The translations under genes and the position numbers were made by a program. Positions 24,764 to 33,068 of a DNA stretch of 64,000 nt are shown piece after piece; the first letter of the stretch is position 1, and each line of letters starts with the position of its first letter. The DNA comes from Silvimonas soli. Lineage in GTDB: Bacteria > Pseudomonadota > Gammaproteobacteria > Burkholderiales > Chitinibacteraceae. The stretch is from NCBI RefSeq assembly GCF_030035605.1, contig NZ_CP106736.1, forward strand, positions 4,089,001 to 4,153,000, in the 5' to 3' direction. Below the pieces are notes generated by a model, which was not told where the DNA came from, did no database searches, and saw only the letters and a list, made by a program, of their open reading frames with translations.

Positions 24764-26076
24764 GATTTCTTGCCTTCCATGCGCGCTTGCCAGCGGCGGG
24801 CGCGGGTGAGGATTTCCTGGCGATTCAGGCTGGTGTGCTGGCCATTGTGATACACCGTGCGGCCAGCAATCCAGACGTGGCTGACCTGGGTGCGGTCAGC
24901 GGCGTAAACCAGATGCGATACCGGATCGTAACATGGCGCGGTGCCTGCCGCAGAGAGGTCAACGGCGATCATGTCCGCCTGTTTGCCTGCCACCAGGCTG
25001 CCGATGCGGTCCTGCCAGCCCAGTGCTTTGGCGCCATTGAGGGTGGCCATTTCCAGTGCTTGCCACGCGGGCAGTGCTTCGGGATTGCCGCTCTGGCCCT
25101 TGGCCAGCAAGGCGGCCATGCGCAGTTCGGCGAACATATCCAGCTTGTTATTACTGGCAGCACCATCGGTGCCGATGCCGACGTTGATTCCGCCAGCGAT
25201 TTGATCGGCAATGCGGGCAAAGCCGGATGCCAGTTTCAGATTCGATGCCGGATTGTGCGAGACGTTCACCCCGTGCCGCGCCAGCAGCGCGATTTCTTCA
25301 TCGGTGGTGTGTACCATATGCGCGGCAATTAACTGGTTGCTTAGCAGGCCCAGCCCGGCCAGCCGTGCCAAAGGACGCGTGCCGTGCTCTTTGAGGCTGC
25401 CAGCAATTTCGTCCTGGCTTTCGTGAATATGGCAATGAATACCCACGTTCAGTTGATCGGCCAGCATGATCACATTGCCGAAGGTGGCATCGCTTACCGT
25501 ATACGGCGCGTGTGGTGCCAAGGTGAACCCAACCAGTGATTCGCCGCGGAATTCATCCATGCAGGCGATAGCTTTGCGGATGTAGTCGTCGGCATTGCTG
25601 GCATACGCTGTGGGGAACTCCAGAATCGAGCAACCCACCATCATGCGAAAATCGCTGGTCAATGCAGCGCGGGCAACAGTGCTGTGGTGAAAGTACATGT
25701 CGTTGGCGCAGGTGGTGCCGCCAGCAATCATTTCCGCGATGGCCAGTTGCGTGCCATCGAAGACAAATTCATCAGATACAAACTTCCCTTCAGCCGGCCA
25801 GATGTGCTCGTTCAGCCAGGTCATCAGTGCCAGATCGTCGGCATAGCCACGCAGCAAAGTCATGGCTGAGTGAGCGTGCAGATTGATCAGCCCGGGCAGC
25901 AAGGCGTGATCCGGCAGGTGGATGCGCTCGGCTTGTGGATACTGCTGCAGGGCCTGAGACACCGGCAGCAGGGCGCGGATATGTTCCCCCTCCAGCACCA
26001 AGGCATGGTCGGTTAGAACCAGCGCTTGCGGTTCAATCGGGATAATCCAGCGCGGAATGATGACTTGTATGGGCAT
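24760..26076 (-). CDS. mtaD: 5-methylthioadenosine/S-adenosylhomocysteine deaminase (TrzA/ATZ family)
   Basis: Metal-dependent amidohydrolase of 438 residues, expected to deaminate MTA or SAH to the inosyl forms and so remove inhibitors of methylation. Metal and catalytic motifs are in order: NLHAHSAMTLLRG (HxH, about 66), a long loop ALMTWLNEHIWPAE, HCHIHESQDEI (about 217), HMVHT with HxxH type spacing (about 252) and GTDGAASNNKLDMF (about 303, metal-binding Asp). Position upstream of ubiG and coupled to it supports a role in recycling the methyltransferase by-product. Related TrzA enzymes act on other substrates, so the specificity is inferred. Confidence 0.85.
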   Translation of the reverse strand: MPIQVIIPRWIIPIEPQALVLTDHALVLEGEHIRALLPVSQALQQYPQAERIHLPDHALLPGLINLHAHSAMTLLRGYADDLALMTWLNEHIWPAEGKFVSDEFVFDGTQLAIAEMIAGGTTCANDMYFHHSTVARAALTSDFRMMVGCSILEFPTAYASNADDYIRKAIACMDEFRGESLVGFTLAPHAPYTVSDATFGNVIMLADQLNVGIHCHIHESQDEIAGSLKEHGTRPLARLAGLGLLSNQLIAAHMVHTTDEEIALLARHGVNVSHNPASNLKLASGFARIADQIAGGINVGIGTDGAASNNKLDMFAELRMAALLAKGQSGNPEALPAWQALEMATLNGAKALGWQDRIGSLVAGKQADMIAVDLSAAGTAPCYDPVSHLVYAADRTQVSHVWIAGRTVYHNGQHTSLNRQEILTRARRWQARMEGKKS

Positions 26077-26180
26077 GCGATGCTTGCAAAGGCAATATTT
26101 GAGAGGGAAAGGCGGCTGAGCCAGCCTTGAAGATTCGGGGCGCTAGCTTGATAACTGGATATTACAGACTGTAGAAAAGC

Positions 26181-26209
26181 AAAAAGCCGACCAGTTGGTC
26201 GGCTTTTTT
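26181..26209. terminator. Rho-independent terminator
   Basis: AAAAAGCCGACC pairs with GGTCGGCTTTTTT around AGTT. It serves the small lipoprotein gene on the minus strand, 17 bp past its stop; the A-run makes it potentially bidirectional. Confidence 0.85.
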
Positions 26210-26225
26210 GCTTGCGCGCCGTGAA

Positions 26226-26450
26226 TTACTTGGCAGCGGAAGCGTCCGAAGCAGCAGCGTCGGAAGCAGCAGCAGGAGCAGCAGCAGCGTCGGAAGCGAC
26301 GTCGGAAGCAGGTGCAGCAGCAGCGTCGGAAGCGGCCGGAGCAGATGCTTCAGCAGCAGGAGCGGATGCATCAGCAGGAGCTTCATCTTTCTTGCCGCAA
26401 GCGGTGAGTGCGAGGGCCAGCAGGGCAGCAACGAGCAGAGACTGTTTCAT
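26226..26450 (-). CDS. Small Ala/Ser/Asp-rich lipoprotein
   Basis: Lipoprotein of 74 residues: signal peptide with lipobox LTAC (Cys18), then GKKDEAPADAS and a low-complexity tail of repeated A, S, D and P (SDAAAAP, ASDAAASDASAAK). No domain. Small lipoproteins with an Ala/Asp-rich tail are frequent in betaproteobacteria, but the function is unknown. The monocistronic layout with a strong terminator suggests abundant expression. The repetitive codons (GCAGCAG-type) make length variation between strains likely. Confidence 0.8.
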   Translation of the reverse strand: MKQSLLVAALLALALTACGKKDEAPADASAPAAEASAPAASDAAAAPASDVASDAAAAPAAASDAAASDASAAK

Positions 26451-26661
26451 TCTTCTTACCTTTAGCAGAATGGGGGGTTGGACAAGTAAATTACAAATTA
26501 CAGCGTTGTTAGGCTATCGACCGTGATCGATGGCTATTTGGAAACCAGTTACATCACTGACGACCGACGGGCGGAATTCTAGCACGATTTGAATAAAAGG
26601 GTAGCCTGGGAGGCGCACCAAACTGTAGCGCGCTGAGATTTTTACAACAAATGTCAAACGC

Positions 26662-27132
26662 TCATAAATCAAGCCTACGCCAATCTGGCGTAACGTTCGA
26701 ACATTCCCACGCCTTATCAAAGGCTTGTCGCATTTTAGCGACGTCGCGCGCATCGTCTGCGCATTCACTTTTCGGCCAATCAAAGTGACAACGTCTTACA
26801 AACCGTTGCATATCGGCCAGAATAAATGGCGAAAACAACGCTGGCATATCCGGATTAGCCAAATGCATCTGTAATCTTTGATTCTGGCGATTCTCCAATT
26901 CCAGTAGCAACGGACATTGGCTGGCAATGAATTCGGTTGAATGCGCCAGAATGCGGATCTGCGCTGCGGGATTGCGCGCCAGCAAGGCGGCCATGGCCTC
27001 GGTCATGGCGCGGCTCTCAAGGCCGCACTGGCTGAAGTCTCGTTCGTACATCATGAGGCTGTGGCTGGCGCCCTGAATCAGCGCCAGTGTGGCCTCACGA
27101 TATTCTTTGTAAGTCTCAAATTTTGCCGACAT
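26662..27132 (-). CDS. DUF7931-like conserved hypothetical protein
   Basis: Soluble protein of 156 residues, from the ATG at 27132 (an in-frame ATG at 27144 is possible). Reads SAKFETYKEYREATLALI, then HSLMMYERDFSQCGLES, RNPAAQIRILAHSTEFI and a C-terminal part FSPFILADMQRFVRRCHFDWPK. The pattern suggests a phospholipase-D-like half fold without the HKD motif, as in the uncharacterised family I believe is DUF7931. The start overlaps the end of the uL16 hydroxylase gene by 17 nt, so they are co-transcribed. No function proposed. Confidence 0.65.
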   Translation of the reverse strand: MSAKFETYKEYREATLALIQGASHSLMMYERDFSQCGLESRAMTEAMAALLARNPAAQIRILAHSTEFIASQCPLLLELENRQNQRLQMHLANPDMPALFSPFILADMQRFVRRCHFDWPKSECADDARDVAKMRQAFDKAWECSNVTPDWRRLDL

Positions 27133-28237
27133 GAAGGTAGCCATAGTCGTAGCAGGTATAGAGCGCTTCGAGTACTGCATCGTCATATTGCGCCGCTGGC
27201 AGGCGGCGGCTATCGGCCAGGCGACGCAAGGTTTCCACCGCGTCTGCTTCGGCCTCCAGTTCTTCGCCATTAATAAAGAGCTGTTCTCCTTCATAGAGCA
27301 TGAGGGATTTCAGGTCCAGATAAACGCCCTGTGCCTGCGCTTGTTCGGCAAATTCGTCAAAATCCAGTGCTTCATCTGGCGCGGTGTAGAACACGTGTGG
27401 TTTGGGCTCGGTAAAGTAACGGCCAACAAACTTGCGCACATCGGCGTCGGTCCACGTTAGTTGCGTGAGCATTGATTCGATTTTGCCCACAAAGGCCAGA
27501 TCAATCTCACCCGGTCGAGCAGTGGGTTGACGCTCCGGATCGCCATAAACGCCGGTCAGACGCAGCTCGTCTTGCAGGTATTCCAGAAACTTGCCGACGA
27601 TTTCCTGTTCAGTGGGCGCCCGAAAACCGATCGAATATGTCATGCCAGGTTCCAGCGCCACGCCGTAGTGCGCGTATTTGGGCGGCAGATACAGCATGTC
27701 GCCGTGATCCAGAATCCATTCCTGTTCGGATGAAAAATCGCGCAAAACGCGGATGGGCGCGTCTTCAATAAAATTGCCCGCGTCATCGCTGGAAATCTGC
27801 CAGCGCTTTTTGCCGCCCACCTGCAGCAAGAACACATCATAAGAATCGTAGTGTGGGCCAACCGTGCCGCCCGGTGGGGCGTAGGAGATCATCAGATCGT
27901 CCAGCCGGGTATACGGCAAAAAATTGAATTCATAGAGCAGATCAGCAATATGCGGCACGTGGTGATTCACGCTCTGCACCAGCACTGTCCAGTCGGTTTC
28001 TGGCAATCGGTCAAAGCGGCTGGCGCGAAACGGGCCGTTTTCTACCAGCCAGCGCTCATCACGACGCTCAATGAGCCGCGATTCCACGTCATCTTGCTGA
28101 GCGAGCGCAATCAACCTGGGTAAATCAATCAGTTCTGGGAAATCTTGCCAGGCATTGCGGATCAATAACGGCTGCTTTTGCCAGTAATCTGTCAGAAATT
28201 GCTCTGCAGTCAGTCCACCCAGGAGTTGTTTGTTCAT
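27116..28237 (-). CDS. roxA: Ribosomal protein uL16 3-hydroxylase (RoxA/YcfD)
   Basis: JmjC-type 2-oxoglutarate/Fe(II) oxygenase of 373 residues (same length as E. coli YcfD), which hydroxylates a conserved Arg of ribosomal protein uL16. The ATG at 28237 (MNKQLLGGLTAEQF) is chosen over the extension to 28306, which runs into the divergent gene. Key elements: FLTDYWQKQPLLIRNAW (N-terminal), HYDSYDVFLLQVGGKKRW with the HxD iron motif (about 125-142), HGDMLYLPPKYAHYG with the distal His (about 180) and a C-terminal winged-helix part. Divergent from the Bcp-like gene by 61 bp. Confidence 0.9.
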   Translation of the reverse strand: MNKQLLGGLTAEQFLTDYWQKQPLLIRNAWQDFPELIDLPRLIALAQQDDVESRLIERRDERWLVENGPFRASRFDRLPETDWTVLVQSVNHHVPHIADLLYEFNFLPYTRLDDLMISYAPPGGTVGPHYDSYDVFLLQVGGKKRWQISSDDAGNFIEDAPIRVLRDFSSEQEWILDHGDMLYLPPKYAHYGVALEPGMTYSIGFRAPTEQEIVGKFLEYLQDELRLTGVYGDPERQPTARPGEIDLAFVGKIESMLTQLTWTDADVRKFVGRYFTEPKPHVFYTAPDEALDFDEFAEQAQAQGVYLDLKSLMLYEGEQLFINGEELEAEADAVETLRRLADSRRLPAAQYDDAVLEALYTCYDYGYLHVGKI

Positions 28238-28298
28238 TGGCTCGGCTATAACGGAGAAAAACGAGGCAATCATTATCCCACTACGCAAGGGAGCTGAC

Positions 28299-28766
28299 AT
28301 GCTCAAAGACGGGGAAATTGCACCGGACTTTGCATTACACGATGCCCAGATGCAGTTGATCCGGCTATCGGATTTGCTTGGGCAACATCATGTGGTGCTC
28401 TATTTCTTTAACAGGGATCACTCTCCTGGCGGAGTGACCGAGGCCGTAGAGTTCAGTGATCGCGCCGAAACATTTCGGGCGCACGGCACGCTGGTGTTGG
28501 GCGTGAGTCTGGATGACTGTCTGGCGCATGAGGCTTTTCGCGATGAACACGGCATCGAATTTCATCTTTTGTCTGATGCGGAAGGCGAGGTGAGCCGGCT
28601 CTATCATGTTTTGCGGGAATGGGTGGGCGCAGGCATGGTAAAATACGGGATTGAACGCTCTACCTTTGTGATCGACCGGCAGGGCGTGATCCGCCACGCG
28701 CTGTATCACGTGCTCCCGAAAGGGCACGCGGCGGAAATACTTTCACTTGTTAAACAGTTAGGATAA
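28299..28766 (+). CDS. Bcp/PrxQ-like peroxiredoxin lacking the peroxidatic cysteine
   Basis: Thioredoxin-fold protein of 155 residues, the normal Bcp length, with AGGGAG before the ATG. It matches PrxQ along its length (GEIAPDFAL, VVLYFFNRD, VLGVSLDD, FHLLSDAEGEVSRLYHV, ERSTFVIDRQGVIRHALYHV). But the active-site box is SPGGVTEA where the family has TPGCTTEA: the peroxidatic Cys is Gly (GGA) and the usual resolving Cys is also absent. The only cysteine is in LDDCLAHEAF. Classic peroxidase activity is not expected; a chaperone or regulatory role, or a different redox chemistry, is possible. Followed 5 nt later by the FKBP gene, so probably one operon. Confidence 0.8.
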   Translation: MLKDGEIAPDFALHDAQMQLIRLSDLLGQHHVVLYFFNRDHSPGGVTEAVEFSDRAETFRAHGTLVLGVSLDDCLAHEAFRDEHGIEFHLLSDAEGEVSRLYHVLREWVGAGMVKYGIERSTFVIDRQGVIRHALYHVLPKGHAAEILSLVKQLG

Positions 28767-28771
28767 ACCCG

Positions 28772-29251
28772 ATGCAAATCGCCAAAGACACGGTCGTAAC
28801 GCTGAACTACGAGATGTTCGACACCTCGGGCAAATCGCTCGACAAAACCGAACAGCCTATCGTTTATCTGCACGGCGGTTACGACAACATTCTGCCGCTG
28901 GTAGAAGAAGCACTGCATGGCAAGGCCAAGGGTGATTCCATTGATGTCACCATGGAACCCGATGATGCATTTGGCGAATACGAGCCAGAACTGGTGCGTA
29001 AAGAAGCCAAAGACGTGTTCCCGATGGAAGTTGAAGCCGGCATGATGTTTGAAGCCGATGATCCTGCCACTGGCGACGTCATGCTGTTCCGCGTAACCGA
29101 AATCAACGGCGGTGAAGTCACCGTTGACGCTAACCACCCGTTCGCAGGCGTGAAAATCCGCTTTGTGGGCAAGGTAGAAGACGTCCGCGCGGCAACTGAT
29201 GAAGAAATCGCGCACGGTCACGTGCACGGCGAACACGGTCATCATCACTAA
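28772..29251 (+). CDS. slyD: SlyD-like FKBP-type peptidyl-prolyl isomerase
   Basis: Cytoplasmic prolyl isomerase/chaperone of 159 residues. FKBP part: IAKDTVVTLNYEMFD, then VYLHGGYDNILPLVEEALHG; insert-in-flap domain about 70-125 (PDDAFGEYEPELVRKEAKDVF...); NHPFAGVKIRFVGKV. The C-terminus HGHVHGEHGHHH is a His-rich metal-binding tail, short compared with E. coli SlyD but of the same kind, pointing to Ni/Zn binding. Co-directional with the Bcp-like gene and followed by a strong terminator. Confidence 0.9.
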   Translation: MQIAKDTVVTLNYEMFDTSGKSLDKTEQPIVYLHGGYDNILPLVEEALHGKAKGDSIDVTMEPDDAFGEYEPELVRKEAKDVFPMEVEAGMMFEADDPATGDVMLFRVTEINGGEVTVDANHPFAGVKIRFVGKVEDVRAATDEEIAHGHVHGEHGHHH

Positions 29252-29308
29252 GCCGTAGCGCAAGGTGTGCAGGGCTGGCCCGATGCCTTGATGGCATGCG
29301 AGCGTTGC

Positions 29309-29338
29309 AAAAGGCGAACCAATGCGGTTCGCCTTTTT
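29309..29338 (+). terminator. Rho-independent terminator after slyD
   Basis: AAAAGGCGAACC (29309-29320) pairs with GGTTCGCCTTTTT (29326-29338), a 12-bp stem followed by a T-run. Confidence 0.9.
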
Positions 29339-29398
29339 CTATTTTGTGGTGGGCGAAAGGGCTTCATTAGCCCAAGGCATCTCAATTTGTCCTGGTTT

Positions 29399-29577
29399 TG
29401 TAGCCCGGATGGAGCCACAGGCGAGAATCCGGGGTGCAACGGTGGAAAATTTAAATGTTGGTGGTTTGTTGGCGCATTGCGGTCCCGAATACCCGCTGCT
29501 CCATTGCAATTGTCATGTGTAACGTTCAAGGGCGTTGCGGGGGAACCCCCGAAGGGCAGCTCCATCCGGGTTACGGG
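29399..29577. repeat. Inverted REP pair with nested 60-bp element
   Basis: REP in plus orientation (29399-29435) and an inverted REP (29482-29577) that is split by the 60-bp element copy A. The surrounding gap from 29252 to 29870 shows no gene; open frames here are repeat-derived. Confidence 0.8.
29499..29558 (-). repeat. 60-bp nested interspersed element, copy A
   Basis: On the minus strand it starts TGCCCTTCGGGGGTTCCCCC and ends near TTGCAATGGAGC. It interrupts a REP exactly as copies B and C do. GGGGG/CCCCC at the 5' side forms a small hairpin. Confidence 0.7.
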
Positions 29578-29877
29578 CAGAGGTTCGCCATTTTCATGTT
29601 GCATCACTGATCGCAAAAACGCCTCTGAAAGGCACTGTTTTGGCGCTTTCAGAGGTTCTGGTTTTACCCGTTTTGGTGCCCGCCCAAGCATCCTCGCAAC
29701 ACCGAATATCCGCTTTCGACAGGCTGTCTCAATCGTGCAACGCCTCCTATGCCGCATGAATAAAGGCTTCGCGTTATGCATTGCAAATATATTTCCGTTT
29801 GTCGCCTTATCACATCTTTTTCCGGTTGCGCTAGCGCTGGGTCTTCCCCTAGTATTTGTGTCTGAACGTTGAGTCGA

Positions 29878-29893
29878 ACACAAGATGTAGTGG
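29878..29893 (+). promoter_or_regulatory. NrdR-box-like site upstream of nrdA
   Basis: ACACAAGATGTAGTGG matches the NrdR consensus ACACWATATWTWGTGT at 13 of 16 positions, 115 bp before nrdA. NrdR represses class Ia ribonucleotide reductase. A second well-matched box about 31 bp away, as usual in paired NrdR sites, is not clear. Confidence 0.6.
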
Positions 29894-29904
29894 TTCTTCA
29901 CAAT

Positions 29905-29925
29905 TTATACACAGAATTGTCCACA
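29905..29925 (+). promoter_or_regulatory. Two DnaA-box-like sites upstream of nrdA
   Basis: TTATACACA (29905-29913) fits the DnaA box TTATNCACA, and TTGTCCACA (29917-29925) has one mismatch to TTATCCACA. They are in the same orientation with a 3-bp gap. E. coli nrdAB also has DnaA boxes in its promoter. Confidence 0.6.
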
Positions 29926-30007
29926 GTGGGTCGGTCCACTCCCAAGTCTTTGATTTGTGGAACAAACCGGCCACAAATAACACCTAGCCAGAAGGAAGCA
30001 CGCGCAA

Positions 30008-32929
30008 ATGTACGCCACACTGGATAGCACCGCAGGAAGCCGCATGACCGAAGCTGTAGATCCCCAAGTTGCCACCGATAACACTCGCTACGAGCAATAT
30101 AAAACCATTCGCCGTAACGGCGCTGTGGTGCCGTTTGCGCCGTCCAAAATCACGGTAGCCGTGACCAAGGCGTATATCGCTGTGCATGGGAATCAAGCTG
30201 CGGCCAGTGCAGCGGTGCGTGAACGGGTGGAAGCGCTGACCGAGCAGGTCGTCAACGCGCTCATGCGCCGCAAGCCTGAAGGCGGTGCAATCCATATTGA
30301 AGATATCCAGGACCAGGTTGAACTGGCCCTGATGCGTTCCGGCGAGCATGACATCGCCCGCGCTTATGTGCTGTATCGCGAGCAACGCAAGTCGGATCGC
30401 GCCGCCAAGGGCGAAAGCCACGAGATCACCACCGAGCAACACGGCAGCATCAATGTCGCGTTTGATGACGGCAGCCGTCGCCCGCTGGATATCGCTCGCC
30501 TGAAGGCCCTGATTGCTTCGTCTTGCTCCGGTTTCGAAAAAGAAACCAGCGCATCGACCATCCTGGCTGAAACGCTGAAGAACCTGTACGACGGTGTGCC
30601 GGTTGAAGAAGTGCGCAAGTCGGCGATTCTGGCGGCACGTGGCCGTATTGAAATCGACCCGGCCTACAGCTTTGTCACTGCGCGTCTGCTGCTGGATGTA
30701 GCTCGCCGCGAAGTGTTGGGCGAAGAAGCCAGCCATGAAGAAATGGCGACCAAATACGCTGAAGCGTTCCCGCGCCTGATCAAAAAGGGCATCGAGAACG
30801 AACTGCTGGACGAAAAACTCGGCCAGTACGATCTGGCGCGCCTGGGCGCAGCGCTGGATCACACCCGCGATTACAAATTCGGCTACCTGGGTCTGCAAAC
30901 CCTGTATGACCGCTATTTCCTGCACGTGCACGGCACCCGCATTGAACTGCCGCAAGTGTTCTTCATGCGCGTGGCCATGGGCCTGTCGCTGAACGAAGTG
31001 GACCGCGAAGCGCGCGCCATCGAGTTCTACAACGTGTTGTCGACCTTTGACTTCATGTCCAGCACCCCGACACTGTTCAACTCCGGTACCCGTCGCAGCC
31101 AATTGTCCAGCTGCTACCTGACCACCGTGGCTGATGATCTGGAAGGCATTTATGAAGCACTGAAAGAAAACGCGTTGCTGTCCAAGTTTGCCGGTGGTCT
31201 GGGTAATGACTGGACGCCAGTGCGTTCGCTGGGTAGCCACATCAAGGGCACCAACGGCAAATCGCAAGGCGTGGTGCCGTTCCTGAAAGTGGTGAACGAC
31301 ACCGCCGTGGCGGTGAATCAGGGCGGCAAGCGCAAAGGCGCGGTCTGCGCGTACCTGGAAACATGGCACGCAGATATCGAAGAATTCCTGGAACTGCGCA
31401 AGAACACCGGTGATGATCGCCGCCGCACCCACGACATGAACACCGCGAACTGGATTCCGGACTTGTTCATGAAGCGTGTGATGGAAGGCTCTGACTGGAC
31501 TCTGTTCTCGCCAGCTGAAACACCAGATCTGCACGATCTGTACGGCAAGAAGTTTGAAGAGGTTTACACCCGCTACGAGGAAAAAGCGGCGCGTGGCGAA
31601 ATGCGCGTAGCCAAGAAGCTGCCGGCACAAACCCTGTGGCGCAAGATGCTGACCATGTTGTTTGAAACAGGTCACCCATGGATCACGTTCAAAGACCCAT
31701 GCAACATCCGTAGCCCGCAACAACATATTGGTGTGGTTCACAGTTCCAACCTGTGCACTGAAATCACCTTGAACACCAATGACAGCGAAATCGCGGTATG
31801 TAACCTGGGTTCCGTGAACCTGGCGAACCATCTGAAAGACGGCAAGCTGGATTCCGAAAAAGTCGGCCGCACCGTGAAGACTGCGATGCGCATGCTCGAT
31901 AATGTGATCGACATCAACTACTACGCTGTGCGCAAGGCCCGTAACTCCAACCTGAAACATCGCCCGGTGGGTATGGGTCTGATGGGCTTCCAGGATGCGT
32001 TGCACACCCTGCGTATGCCGTATGCCTCTGACGCCGCCGTGCAGTTTGCTGATGAATCGATGGAAATCATCGCTTATCACGCTTACTGGGCTTCGACCGA
32101 ACTGGCACAGGAACGTGGCACCTACCCAAGCTACAAGGGCAGCCTGTGGGACCGTGGCATTCTGCCGCAGGACTCCAACCAACTGCTGGCCGAAGAGCGC
32201 GGTGGTTACCTGGAAGTGGATACCAGCTCACAACTGGACTGGACATCGCTGCGCGAACGCATCGCCACCTACGGTATGCGTAACAGCAACTGCCTGGCGA
32301 TTGCGCCGACCGCAACGATTTCCAACATTGTTGGCGTAGATGCTTCGATCGAACCGACTTACCAGAACTTGTTCGTGAAATCGAACCTGTCTGGCGAGTT
32401 CACCGTGATCAACGATCACTTGGTGCATGACCTGAAAGAACGCGGTCTGTGGGATGAAGTCATGATCTCCGACCTCAAGTACTTCGACGGTTCCGTGGCC
32501 AAGATCGACCGCATTCCGGCTGACCTGCGCGAGCAATATGCCACTGCGTTCGAGATGGACCCGAAATGGCTGGTGGAAGCCGCATCGCGTCGCCAGAAGT
32601 GGATCGACCAGGCCCAAAGCCTGAACATCTACATGGCCGGTGCCTCGGGCAAGAAGCTGGACGAACTGTACAAGCACGCATGGTTGCGCGGTCTGAAGAC
32701 CACTTACTATCTGCGTACTTTGTCTGCCAGCAGCGCTGAGAAGTCGACAGGTCGTGGTGGTGAACTGAACTCGGTGCCGGTGGATGGTGGCTTGTCTGCA
32801 CCTCCTGCCCCTAACGCACCGGCAATCCCTTCGGCACCCGCAGCGCCAGCCGCGGTAGCAGAAATGGAACCCGCAACCGACATGAAGTTTTGCTCCATCG
32901 ACAACCCTGATTGCGAGGCTTGCCAGTAA
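30008..32929 (+). CDS. nrdA: Class Ia ribonucleoside-diphosphate reductase, alpha subunit
   Basis: Large catalytic subunit of 973 residues that reduces NDPs to dNDPs with NrdB. AAGGAAG lies 8 nt before the ATG. An N-terminal ATP-cone at about 30-130 (RRNGAVVPFAPSKI...) is followed by a second ATP-cone-like region at about 140-235 (DDGSRRPLDIARLKALI), as in Pseudomonas NrdA with two cones. The catalytic barrel has the redox cysteines Cys369 (SSCYLTT) and Cys598 (EIAVCNLGSVNL) and the thiyl-radical Cys583 (NLCTEI). The C-terminus is a Pro/Ala-rich linker and a CSIDNPDCEACQ tail that re-reduces the active site. Followed by a terminator. Confidence 0.96.
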   Translation: MYATLDSTAGSRMTEAVDPQVATDNTRYEQYKTIRRNGAVVPFAPSKITVAVTKAYIAVHGNQAAASAAVRERVEALTEQVVNALMRRKPEGGAIHIEDIQDQVELALMRSGEHDIARAYVLYREQRKSDRAAKGESHEITTEQHGSINVAFDDGSRRPLDIARLKALIASSCSGFEKETSASTILAETLKNLYDGVPVEEVRKSAILAARGRIEIDPAYSFVTARLLLDVARREVLGEEASHEEMATKYAEAFPRLIKKGIENELLDEKLGQYDLARLGAALDHTRDYKFGYLGLQTLYDRYFLHVHGTRIELPQVFFMRVAMGLSLNEVDREARAIEFYNVLSTFDFMSSTPTLFNSGTRRSQLSSCYLTTVADDLEGIYEALKENALLSKFAGGLGNDWTPVRSLGSHIKGTNGKSQGVVPFLKVVNDTAVAVNQGGKRKGAVCAYLETWHADIEEFLELRKNTGDDRRRTHDMNTANWIPDLFMKRVMEGSDWTLFSPAETPDLHDLYGKKFEEVYTRYEEKAARGEMRVAKKLPAQTLWRKMLTMLFETGHPWITFKDPCNIRSPQQHIGVVHSSNLCTEITLNTNDSEIAVCNLGSVNLANHLKDGKLDSEKVGRTVKTAMRMLDNVIDINYYAVRKARNSNLKHRPVGMGLMGFQDALHTLRMPYASDAAVQFADESMEIIAYHAYWASTELAQERGTYPSYKGSLWDRGILPQDSNQLLAEERGGYLEVDTSSQLDWTSLRERIATYGMRNSNCLAIAPTATISNIVGVDASIEPTYQNLFVKSNLSGEFTVINDHLVHDLKERGLWDEVMISDLKYFDGSVAKIDRIPADLREQYATAFEMDPKWLVEAASRRQKWIDQAQSLNIYMAGASGKKLDELYKHAWLRGLKTTYYLRTLSASSAEKSTGRGGELNSVPVDGGLSAPPAPNAPAIPSAPAAPAAVAEMEPATDMKFCSIDNPDCEACQ

Positions 32930-32940
32930 AGCCGCGTGAC

Positions 32941-32968
32941 ACACCGCCCCGCTTTCGGGGCGGTGTTG
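32941..32968 (+). terminator. Rho-independent terminator after nrdA
   Basis: ACACCGCCCCG (32941-32951) pairs with CGGGGCGGTGT (32956-32966) around CTTT, followed by TGTTGT. It lies 12 bp past the stop, so nrdB probably also has its own promoter. Confidence 0.85.
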
Positions 32969-33068
32969 TTGTCAGATCAGACAAAGCTCGGACAGATCGA
33001 AATAGCCAGGCGGAACAACGTTTTGCCTGTAGACAGGTCCAAATGGTTTGCCCAGAGGGTTTGCCACA

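Noticed and set aside
29984..32182. A 732-codon open frame on the minus strand opposite nrdA
   Set aside because: It mirrors the highly expressed, GC-biased nrdA gene, has no recognisable domain and no ribosome-binding site; nrdA has all catalytic residues.
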